From: Euperipatoides rowelli
Lineage: Eukaryota > Onychophora > Udeonychophora > Euonychophora > Peripatopsidae
DNA: 13,458 nt
Direction: 5' to 3' (one strand)
Assembly: GCA_003024985.2 (NCBI GenBank)
Contig: PXIH01S0005956.1
Positions 1 to 7,609 of this stretch are shown here, piece after piece. The notes beneath the pieces were generated by a model, which was given only the letters and a program-made list of their open reading frames with translations, ran no database searches and had not been told where the DNA came from. Position 1 is the stretch's first letter, and each line of letters begins with the position of its first letter. The position numbers and the translations under genes were made by a program.

Positions 1-20
1 CCTATATTCATATGGTTAAA

Positions 21-396
21 CTAAACAATACTTAAACTATCCATAAAATCTTCTAACCTAAGCTTAAAATATTCAACTGACTTAAATTCTAAAAAATTTT
101 CTGGTAAACTACGGTATTCCAAAATGATGCAACTCTGTTTGAAAAATACTTTTGGCTCAAGAATAGTCTAGAATCTAGATCTATTAACCATAATTTGAAT
201 TTATGTCTCCTAGATCTACGATCTTCATTAAATTTTAAAAAAATTTAATTCCATTAATTTAAAAACTTGAATCATATCTCCACTAAACCTACGCCTTTCT
301 AAAGAGTATAACTTTTAAGCCTCTCCGAATATGATAATCTGCCAATACCTAAAATTAACTTAGTAGCCCTTCTCTGTACTTTCTCAAATAATTAGC
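21..396 (-). pseudogene. L2/CR1-type non-LTR retrotransposon RT, C-terminal remnant
   Basis: Reading the minus strand from about 394 downwards gives the usual end of an L2/CR1-group reverse transcriptase: a start like FEKVQRRATKLILGIGRLSY, then SERLK, then LERRRFSGDMIQVFKLM in another frame, then the YFSNRVASFWN block and SLPENFLEFKSVEYFKLRL, ending at a TAG at 21-23. These blocks follow the catalytic core in intact elements. At least three frame changes and internal stops separate them, so the copy is dead. The fingers and palm, including the YADD-type active site, are absent, so it is strongly 5'-truncated. An (ATT)7 tract abuts its 5' side. Assignment to the L2/CR1 side of the jockey group is by motif memory; clade level is uncertain. 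Confidence 0.8.
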
Positions 397-417
397 ATTA
401 TTATTATTATTATTATT
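397..417. repeat. (ATT)7 microsatellite
   Basis: Seven uninterrupted ATT units lie directly at the 5' edge of the minus-strand RT remnant. AAT-type tails usually mark the 3' end of non-LTR elements, so here the tract is on the unexpected side and may derive from a different insertion. Confidence 0.9.
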
Positions 418-1284
418 TGTGACTGAAAAATGTTGGAATTTATTAAATATTATAAGTTGTAAAAACAAATATTTAAATAAGTTACATTAGTATATTGTGT
501 TTTTTTTTTTTAAATATTTTTGTTGGTTCTCAGTCTTTTTTTTTTATTACTTCTATTATTTATTAAATTTTAATTAATACACAGCTAAATATTTCCCAGT
601 ATAATAGAATGCTTATAAGGTGAACGAAATTGCTTGTACAGCCTTGTTTACCTGATTCCAAGCATCTCTCTTTTTTTTTTTAATTCCCAGAAATAACCCA
701 TCCTTCACTCATTTGGAAATGTTTTTCCAGAATGGTTAATACAGTTTTAGTATTTTAGATAATCTCTCAAATTCTTTTTTTAAAAGACAAAATAGTTTAG
801 CAATTCTCGACATATTAGTTTTGCACGGTGACTATTAGTTGGTCAATTTCAAGCATTGTGTGAGTTTGTGCTTGTTAACCTAAATAATTCAACTTCTGGA
901 AATTTATTTACACTTCGAAACTTTGTCAATATGGTGAAGGAAAGATATCAGACAGAAATAGAAAGTCAACAACATGCTACAACTTGTAATGTGTTGGCAG
1001 CATCACATTAAAACAATGTGTTTTAAAAAAAGTGGCGATAATTCCACACACGCTATCGTTACTATTTTTAAAGCATGCTCTACAAGTTTTTCCCCTGAAA
1101 TCCAACGTACGCTACAGCAATTTTATATTTTTTCCAGTTGGAGGTTATGTGTTTTAAAAAATTGAGGGGTTGGGGGGGGGGGGGGAAGTTGATAATCCTC
1201 AAAATCATTTTTTTCTGTGAGGAGTGCAACTCATTTGCATATTATTTTGCCTAAATGTGTACCTGATATGATGTCAACACGGAA
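418..1284. other. AT-rich stretch without recognisable gene
   Basis: Both strands were read and I see no coding homology. The stretch holds several T-runs (around 500-510, 535-544 and 671-680) and a 14-base G-run at 1172-1185. The short open frame at 974-1165 has low-complexity composition and no recognisable domain. The part from about 1225 on holds CTCATTTGCATATT and ATGATGTCA motifs that recur at 9780-10120. Confidence 0.6.
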
Positions 1285-1344
1285 ATTTCCTAACATTTCC
1301 GAGTATTGCTTAAGATTTCCGAAGATTGCCGAAAATTTCCGAAA
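1285..1344. repeat. 10-bp-period minisatellite, unit ATTTCCGAAR
   Basis: Six consecutive 10-base units begin at 1285, 1295, 1305, 1315, 1325 and 1335: ATTTCCTAAC, ATTTCCGAGT, ATTGCTTAAG, ATTTCCGAAG, ATTGCCGAAA and ATTTCCGAAA. The phase is exact, with no indel across 60 bases, although the units have diverged. Two further units in the same 10-base phase occur at 9830-9849, and the motif recurs inverted near 9955. Confidence 0.85.
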
Positions 1345-1454
1345 TTTTGTTTAATATGACTTAATATTGGATATTTTTATTTTTTATAAACTTTATGATA
1401 GACAATTCGTACTTGAAAGCAGTCTGAAATAAATTTTCTTCCTATTAACTAGTC

Positions 1455-2440
1455 AGAACACGTCGAAATCGATGTTTGTGTCATGTTTGGAACTATGGCA
1501 TACACTCCCATGTTATTTTCTCCTCCCCCCACCCCCCCAAAAAAAATGGGCAAGTCTATTTTCATTGTCTAAAATGATGAAATTCAATTGGGCTCCCCTA
1601 GCACCCCCATGTGATCAGACCTCTAGGGTGACACAAATTTCAAATTTGAACTTAATCGGAGCATTTTAAAACATTTAGATTTTGCCCCCCTCCCCTAGCA
1701 CCCCCATGTGACCACCTAGGACCTTNAAGTCTATTTTCATTGTCTAAAATGATGAAATTCAATTGGGCTCCCCTAGCACCCCCATGTGATCAGACCTCTA
1801 GGGTGACACAAATTTCAAATTTGAACTTAATCGGAGCATTTTAAAACATTTAGATTTTGCCCCCCTCCCCTAGCACCCCCATGTGACCACCTAGGACCTT
1901 GACCTTTTATATACTGTACATATTCTAGACTTGTAGTGTAACACAAATTTCAAATTTGAACTAGTTGAAACCCCGTCGAAATCTAAGGTAAACACACCCA
2001 TGTTATTTGCTCCCCTCCCCCCCCCAAAAAAAAATAGGCAAATCTATTTTCATATTCTAAAATGACAGAATTCAATTGGGCCCCCTAGCACCTTGGGGGT
2101 GCTAATCACCCCCAAGTTAGTCTAGACCTCTAGGGTAACACAAATTTCAAATTTGAAATTAATCAGAGTATTTTTTAAAAAAATAATTTTTTTGCCCCCC
2201 CCCCCCTATCAACCCTATGTGACCACCTAGGACCTTGATCTTTTATATTCTAGACCTGTAGTATAGCTTAACCAAAATTTACAATTTCAACGAGCATTTT
2301 TGGGGACCCCATAGCACCCCAATGTGACCACCTAGTACTTTGACCTTTTATATACATATTCTAGACCTCTACGGGAGCACCAACTTCAAATTTCAGCTTA
2401 ATTGGACAAACGATTGGGGAGAAAATGCAATTTAAAGAGT
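1455..2440. repeat. Dispersed-repeat cluster with C-rich runs
   Basis: Related modules recur through about 1 kb. One is a GACCTCTAGGGTGACAC box followed by AAATTTCAAATTTGAA, seen near 1618, 1793, 1930 and 2125, with degenerate versions near 2253 and 2365. Another is a CCCCTAGCACCCCCATGTGA box, which leads into CCACCTAGGACCTTGACC and a TTTTATATAC stretch. A larger unit starting CGTCGAAATC occurs at 1461 and again at 1974. The cluster holds poly-C runs, including 12 C at 2195-2206. I see no coding capacity; the open frame at 1472-1669 is a by-product of the repeat. It could be part of a non-autonomous transposon or a decayed satellite. Confidence 0.8.
1552..1900. repeat. Exact 174-bp direct duplication around a single N
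   Basis: Bases 1552-1725 and 1727-1900 appear identical over all 174 positions and are separated only by an N at 1726. Neighbouring repeat modules in the same cluster are clearly diverged. Perfect identity hinged on an ambiguous base is therefore best read as an assembly join that placed the same sequence twice; a very recent tandem duplication is the alternative. Confidence 0.9.
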
Positions 2441-3496
2441 TTGGAATGACACACAGAGAAAATTTGTTTTTTTAATAGATTAAATTTATTCTAGTTCAAA
2501 TTAAGGATATTGTTCACATCAATATCATTGTTTCAGTATAATGTTGTAGATTATTTCTGTTACCGGGGGAAAAAGAATAAAAAATATATAATTATTTTCT
2601 TAGTATTTCTATTTCATAACCAATGGTAATTTAAGTTTGTTACAACAGCAACACCCTCTAAAAAAAAAAAAAAAAAAGAAACAATGATATGACAATTTGG
2701 ACATCAATACATATTTTTTTTTTAAAAAAAGGACAATATTTACTCTCTCCCACAGTCCCACTCCATCTGTGTATTTAAATGCAAAGTATTCACAGTGTCA
2801 GTATGTGACTATATGCACAAGCCACATAAGAGCTCTATGGAACAAGCACACAAAGTTTAAAATAAATAGTTTGTCATAACAATATAAAATAAAACAGTAC
2901 ATTTTAAATCAGAAAGATGGCGGTGCTGTCTAAAGCATAGAATATTTCACTTACTGTATTATTTATTGAGATGCATTACTCATTTCGGGGAAAAATATAT
3001 ATTGTTCTACAGAAGAAATCCCCAAAATCGAAAGATTTTGCCAATCAGCTTTTTTGATATAAATTACAGGGAGTTGTAAAATAAAAGTAAAAAAGTAATC
3101 TATGCTTGTTTAATTAAACAAGGTTTTAATTTCTTATTACCGAAAATTTAAATAAATGTAAAAAAATGAACCACAGTCAAATTGGTTAATTACGAGTGGG
3201 TTGAGGAAGGGAGGAGCCTAGGAGGAATAGAAATGTTATATTATGAGCAAAGACTGTAAGTAAAAAATCATTTACAGTTTATTTAAAATTAAACTGAAAA
3301 GTTAAAATTTGTGTGCCATACTTTAATTGGGGATGAAAAAAAAAAACGAATGGGGGGGGGGGGAGGCTAAATTATTCGACTAGATTTATTTTTTTTAGTG
3401 ACACCTAAATATGTTTTGTTTTACATGTGGCAACTTCCCTTTTTTTGCTGTCAATCTTGTTTGAATATAGCAATTTTTTTTTAAAATACCCTTGGA
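2441..3496. other. AT-rich stretch without recognisable gene
   Basis: I recognise no coding homology on either strand. It contains an A-run near 2660-2677, a perfect 18-base palindrome CTTGTTTAATTAAACAAG at 3105-3122 and a 12-base G-run at 3352-3363. The short open frame at 2697-2879 is not supported by any motif. Confidence 0.6.
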
Positions 3497-3743
3497 TCAG
3501 ATTCCGTTATCTGCCCACCAACGTAATTAACATTAGAAGTCACGCGACAACTAAAACATAGTAGCGTGTGGAATTAGTATTTATTATCCCCGATTTTAAT
3601 ATATTTTCTATACAGTACTAACCTTAACGTAAGCCTGAACCCTAGGATAATTTAGAGATGAAATAATCTTTTGCTGAGCGCCGATCTAGATAATTTCAAC
3701 TTACTACTGTCAGCTATATTGATGGGCAGATAACAAAATCTGA
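3497..3743. mobile_element. MITE-like element, 25-bp terminal inverted repeats
   Basis: The left end, TCAGATTCCGTTATCTGCCC followed by ACCAA, matches the reverse complement of the right end, TCAGATTTTGTTATCTGCCC followed by ATCAA, with three mismatches in 25. The 247-bp interior has no ORF. Its right half (about 3611-3710) shares a core with the element at 5833-6130, including a CCTGAACCCT box and, at 3646-3668, a 23-base block matching 5988-6010 at 21 positions. No convincing target-site duplication is visible, so the superfamily is not assigned. Confidence 0.75.
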
Positions 3744-3867
3744 CCTAACCGTGTTTTTTTTTTGGGGTGGGACTTAAATCCCAGGGGGGGGGGGAGCCCT
3801 CTCAGTGACCCTAAATTCATCACAGAATTGAAATATTCAACCACTTTGAAAACGTACTCTCCACCAT

Positions 3868-4300
3868 GTACAAGTAGACTCGCATTCGATCTAGGATTTC
3901 ACATCTCAGATTCTCGTAAATAATAATAATGTAAATGAAATAAGATTTCATTTGATGATATGAGCTGCCAAAAATTAACACTACAGTGAAAATAGACATA
4001 ATAATCAAATATTCTGACATAATAATTAAATATTCTAATATAAAAACAAAAAATCTACCCCGATAGTCAACCACGTGATTTAATTCGGAAATTTTACTAT
4101 CACGTGGTTGATTATCAGGCTAGATTTTATGTTTTTATATTTAGAATATTGATTATTATGTCAGAATATTTGATTATTACGTCTATTTTCACTGTAGTGT
4201 TAATTTTTGTCAGCTCATATTCTGAATGAAACCAGGTAAACAATCTTTATTATTTACAAGGATCTGAGATGTGAAATCCTAGATCCAGACTCGTTAGTAC
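3868..4300. repeat. Fold-back element: about 205-bp inverted arms, 19-bp loop
   Basis: The left arm (3868-4079) and right arm (4099-4300) are imperfect reverse complements around a 19-base centre (4080-4098). Both outer ends carry GTAC and a shared TAGGATTTCACATCTCAGAT block (inverted on the right); the innermost 12 bases, CAACCACGTGAT, are perfect. The arms differ by substitutions and small indels, notably near 3925-3955 against 4215-4245. This is therefore an old biological palindrome and not a recent assembly fold. An 84-codon open frame on the minus strand at 3820-4074 lies over the left arm and looks incidental. No target duplication is seen. Confidence 0.88.
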
Positions 4301-4303
4301 AGG

Positions 4304-5256
4304 CAGTGTTTCTCAATCTTTTTATTATCGCGGACCGGCCTGATGGACGGATAATTTTACATGGACCAGTAATTATATGAGAATGAATTGTTTAATTTTT
4401 AATAGTAAGTTGCAGGGCAGCAGTGGTGATTGTCTCTGTGAAAACGTTACTGACACCACCTTTTTGTACCCTGAGCACATTCTAAAATACCGGTAGGGTG
4501 GTGGGCACCATCTATATTTTCTGTAATGATGAAAATATATGTGATGTCAAAAACATGATAGAATGTGAATTGTATCGCCTGAATTTAGACATGTCTCTAA
4601 CTATCCCCACTATTCGCAATTCAGCCATCTGCGTGCTTTGCACTCAATTTTGTCCGTGTTATCTTGGCATAAAAGGTGGAATTAAAGAGGCAGATTTACA
4701 ATAAAGCAACTGCCTAAAATTGGTTGCCTAACCTCTCACAATATAAATGAGATCCGGGCACTGCCAAATTAATGTAGACAAGCTTTCGTTTTGTGGTCGA
4801 ACAGCAGCAAGCACACACTTGACGGGCGCCATGGTGCCCAAGGGCACAGGGTTGGAAACCCTTGCCTTAATCCCATACAAGCTTATCACGTTCTTTAATA
4901 GCGCCGTTAAAAAAATCGCAATCACAGAACTTTGGTAGAATTATAGTCAATATAGTTGTTAGACTTATGGTTTAGGTTTATAGCCTATATGTGATATTAA
5001 AACTTTGTCAGTCATTGTTTATGACTTTATGAAATGAAGTCGTTAAATAATTAGTTTTAATTTTTTTTTATTACTGATCTACTTTAATATTGCATCTTAC
5101 GCTCATCATTTAATAATAACTAGCGATGATAATACCGTATTCCGTAATAATAATGCAACATAAAGATGTATTATGTTTTTGTTTTGTTTTGTTTTTTTAG
5201 ATGTTTTTCTGTGGATCGGTGAAATTTTTCCAGGGACCCGTGATGGAGAAACACTG
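4304..5256. mobile_element. Non-autonomous hAT-like DNA transposon
   Basis: The left terminus begins CAGTGTTTCTCAATC and is followed by a CGCGGACCGGCC motif. The right terminus ends GATGGAGAAACACTG, the inverse with one mismatch, preceded by GGATCGG and GGGACCCG motifs. CAGTG ends with TTCTC and GGACC subterminal motifs are typical of hAT elements. The inverted similarity extends outward as TACAG(G)CAGTG, so the 8-bp target duplication is not clean. The 953-bp interior carries no recognisable transposase. The short frames at 4498-4704, 4728-4925 and 4747-4938 have no supporting motif. The right end directly adjoins the plus-strand RT relic. Confidence 0.75.
4821..4864 (-). mobile_element. Possible nested hAT-type terminus
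   Basis: Read on the minus strand this begins CAAGGGTTTCCAACCC and continues into GTGCCC and GGGCACCATGG motifs. It resembles the CAGGGGTTCCCAACC ends of many hAT elements. No matching opposite end was found, so it may be a solo end or a chance likeness inside the larger element. Confidence 0.35.
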
Positions 5257-5264
5257 CTGTACAA

Positions 5265-6451
5265 TATATAGTGGATGATGGCGATTTTTCATATACAACT
5301 TTTTGCTGATGAGATGACATAATGCTACATTCAAGCGGTCTAAACATGACAAACATCTTAAATAAAGATATTGTAATTATTCAAGATTGGTTAAAGCCTA
5401 ATGGTTTAACTATAAACCCAAACAAATCTAAATGTATAGCTATTGGCTCTACAGAAAAATGAAAAATATAAATTCCGAATTATTTTTCAGAAAAATAGAC
5501 AATGTGTCTATTCCTTTCTCAGATTCTCTAAAAATATTGGGTATTACCCTGGACAAAAATTTAAAATGGGACTTACAGACACTTATCATAACTAGGAAGA
5601 CCATGGGACTAAACAGACTCCTACTTAGGCTAAGAGAACACTTTGATCCAAAGCAGCTTAAAATTCTATACTCTGCCTTTATCCAATCCAGAACTTCTTA
5701 CTGTGATTTCCCTTGGGGGAGATAGTTAAAAAAAAAACAGTGAAAAAACTTCAAATAGTCCAGAACTCGGCAGCGAGATATATTGTCTATGGCAAAGGTC
5801 AGAGAAGTGCAACCCGGGCTATAAAACGAGTCTAAAATGCGCTTATATAAGTTTCATTTTGCCGTATTGCGCAAGTACAATTAAGATGGCTAGCAGCTTC
5901 ATTTTTTTGTATTTACAGCCCTAACCTTACCCTAACCCTGAACCCTAACTCCAACTACGTATTAAATCCACTTTTCCCCAACCCTATGATAATCTAGAGG
6001 TGAAATAATCCTTTTTTGATCGATTTCGAGAAGTTTGATCNAATTTCCGGTCAATTTAAGGGAATGACGAAAATATATGCGCAGATGTCAAAAACGCGGT
6101 AGAAATGTATATATATATAAGCATGTTTTAGAGTCTCTTGCTATAAATAGATTAGGTTTATTGCATCTAAATGTGATTAGACAATTTAGCCTCGCCAAAA
6201 TTAGTTTGGAAAATTACAAATAGAGGACAACCAAATTATCTAAACGACCTCCTTCTACAAAATGTCACATTAAATAATCACCAAACTACTCAGTTCTAAC
6301 AAACGTTGTCATGCCTCATATTAAATCCATAAAGGGACGTATGGTGTTCCAATAGGCAGCACCAAAACTATGGAATTACATTCCAGGTCATTTAAGGAAC
6401 TGTTCCCAGTTTCATTCATTCAGGAAAAAGGTTTTAGAGTTCTCAAACTAA
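5265..6451 (+). pseudogene. Non-LTR retrotransposon RT relic, MITE-interrupted
   Basis: Translated fragments in changing frames follow the C-terminal half of an RT of the jockey/L2-like group. The active-site box reads FADE at 5302-5313, in place of FADD. NPNKSKCIAIGS lies in the frame at 5361-5459. The longest clean block, 5464-5724, contains IPFSDSLKILGITLDKNLKW and LKILYSAFIQSRTSYC. After a stop comes VKKLQIVQNSAARYIVYGKG (5742-5800). A 298-bp MITE then splits the gene, which resumes with NRLGLLHLNVIRQFSLAK from about 6148 and ends with PKLWNYIPG and FHSFRKKVLEF before a TAA at 6449-6451. The relic is 5'-truncated at the hAT boundary. It is homologous to the minus-strand relic at 7610-9290, sharing the IPF(S/A)DSLKILGI block. 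Confidence 0.88.
5833..6130. mobile_element. 298-bp MITE inserted in the RT relic
   Basis: The ends TAAAATGCGCTTATATAA and, inverted, TAAAACATGCTTATATAT form imperfect terminal inverted repeats, and a direct GAGTC flanks the element at 5828-5832 and 6131-6135. The RT reading resumes immediately after the right flank, which fixes the boundaries well. The interior carries ACCCTAACCCTGAACCCTAA telomere-like repeats (about 5920-5950) and a core shared with 3611-3710. A single N lies at 6041. The short duplication and TA-rich ends do not settle the superfamily. Confidence 0.82.
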
Positions 6452-6661
6452 AGCACACAAAATAATTTGACCTGTCGTTCCATAAAATACCCAATATTTT
6501 CTAGGACTAATCCTTAATCACTTAAGAGAAGAACTATAGTTTTATAAATAAGCACTTTTACCATCTTATGCTCATTTTTTTCTCTAAAAAATGACAAGGG
6601 CCCTGGCAGAACAAGCTTGCACTCAAGTGAGAAGGATCTGCTGAACTCGAATAATAATAAT
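6452..6661 (+). other. 3' UTR, terminal stem-loop and (AAT)n tail of RT element
   Basis: After the TAA comes a short untranslated tail. It ends with GGGCCCTGGCAGAACAAG, then a small hairpin at 6616-6634 (CTT..CACT-CA-AGTG..AAG), then GGATCTG and an AATAATAATAAT tail at 6650-6661. A terminal hairpin plus a short-unit tail fits 3' ends recognised by L2-like reverse transcriptases. This marks the real 3' end of the plus-strand element. Confidence 0.7.
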
Positions 6662-6767
6662 GTTTTCTTTGCATCTAGATACAGGAAGCAGGCCCAGATC
6701 TATAGACCGCAAAAATCAGCAATGCAGGGTGGGTGACCACCAGGGGGCCCAGACAAAAAAAAGTTTT

Positions 6768-7216
6768 TGCATAATTTACAAAGCATATTTATTACCCTTA
6801 TTAAATTATTGTTCTGAAATTTTTGGCATATTATATAAGAAAGATCAAAATGAATTGGAAAGGTCTTTTAATAATATGACAAAATATATACTGTAGATGG
6901 TTTTTGTAAAATATCTTGTCATGAAAGATTAGAAAATTTGGATATTCTATTACCAATACAACGACTTTTATATAATGATTTATTACTCATGTACGGTACG
7001 GAAAAATAATCATAAAAGAGAATAATATACCTTAACTAATAGAATAAATTTGAGAAGACATAATTATATAGTCTTTATTAAACACAGGAAATCCAAGGTA
7101 TTGAAAATTTTATAGCTTTCCGGAATGTAATATGGAATGGTTTACGACATAGGGTTGTCAAAAACAATTCGTATACGTTTAAAAAAAATCCCATAATTTA
7201 TAATATGAAAGATTAA
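6768..7216 (+). pseudogene. Second non-LTR RT relic, C-terminal part, different family
   Basis: The first block (6768-6893) translates to YKAYLLPLLNYCSEIFGILY and then KKDQNELERSF, the region after the RT palm in jockey/CR1-like elements. A stop at 6894-6896 is followed, in another frame, by ISCHERLENLDILLPIQRLL and YNDLLLMYG (about 6914-6998). Later comes a RNVIWNGLRH block and SYTFKKNPIIYNMKD before TAA at 7214-7216, matching the usual NxWNxLP and F-K positions. At least two frameshifts are present and no active site remains. The sequence differs from the adjacent upstream relic, so this is an independent family. The 5' edge, at about 6662-6767, holds unclassified sequence including a G/C-rich CCACCAGGGGGCCC patch. 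Confidence 0.78.
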
Positions 7217-7282
7217 AATATTTAATCTCTCTAGTAGGCTACACATTTTTCATTTAATGGGGATTTAAAAAAAAATAGTGTA

Positions 7283-7416
7283 CAGGGGCGGACTGGTACA
7301 TGACAGGCCAGGTGGGAAAGAAATTCAGGCCACTTTCCATGGGAAATTTTCGAGGGATCAAGGGAGCTCAGGCCAGATGGCAATTGCCACCCTCCCACCT
7401 GGGCCAGTCCATCCTT
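7283..7416. mobile_element. 134-bp hAT-like MITE, degenerate ends
   Basis: The left end is CAGGGGCGGACTGG. The inverted right end is AAGGATGGACTGG, and a subterminal CCAGGTGGGA is shared by both ends. The flanks ATAGTGTA (7275-7282) and ATAGTGTG (7417-7424) match at 7 of 8 bases, as expected for an aged 8-bp hAT target duplication. There is no coding capacity; the frames at 7278-7488 are incidental. Confidence 0.85.
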
Positions 7417-7424
7417 ATAGTGTG

Positions 7425-7609
7425 GAGATCATTTATTTTTTATTTCCAGAATATCAGACCTTCACATACTAGTACAGATAATAAATAATATGAAAATAAA
7501 ACCAAGATAAATAAATGATATAAGTACATAGATATTTAGATACAATTTTTCATTAATAATACAGTATTTTTGTAAATTATTATTTTTTTACCATTTTTTA
7601 AGAACAGCA
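7425..7609. other. AT-rich stretch, probable 3' tail of minus-strand RT relic
   Basis: No terminal hairpin like that at 6616-6634 is visible on either strand. The stretch is made of A/T runs with several AATAA-like strings and most likely holds the 3' UTR of the neighbouring minus-strand retrotransposon. Confidence 0.45.

Noticed and set aside
974-1165. 63-codon ORF as a gene
   Set aside because: AT-rich, no domain, no neighbours or splice context. Open frames of this length are expected by chance.
2928-2940. GATGGCGGTGCTG as a translation start or promoter-associated motif
   Set aside because: The frame ends after seven codons and no CpG-rich promoter or coding homology surrounds it.
3105-3122. 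Perfect 18-base palindrome as an operator
   Set aside because: Made almost entirely of A/T with a TTAATTAA centre. One copy only, no gene beside it.
3820-4074. 84-codon minus-strand ORF as a membrane protein
   Set aside because: It lies over the left arm of the fold-back repeat. Its Ile/Tyr/Phe-rich look comes from AT composition.
5919-5948. Interstitial telomere tract (CCCTAA)n
   Set aside because: Only a few imperfect units, inside a MITE core shared with another copy, so it is part of the element.
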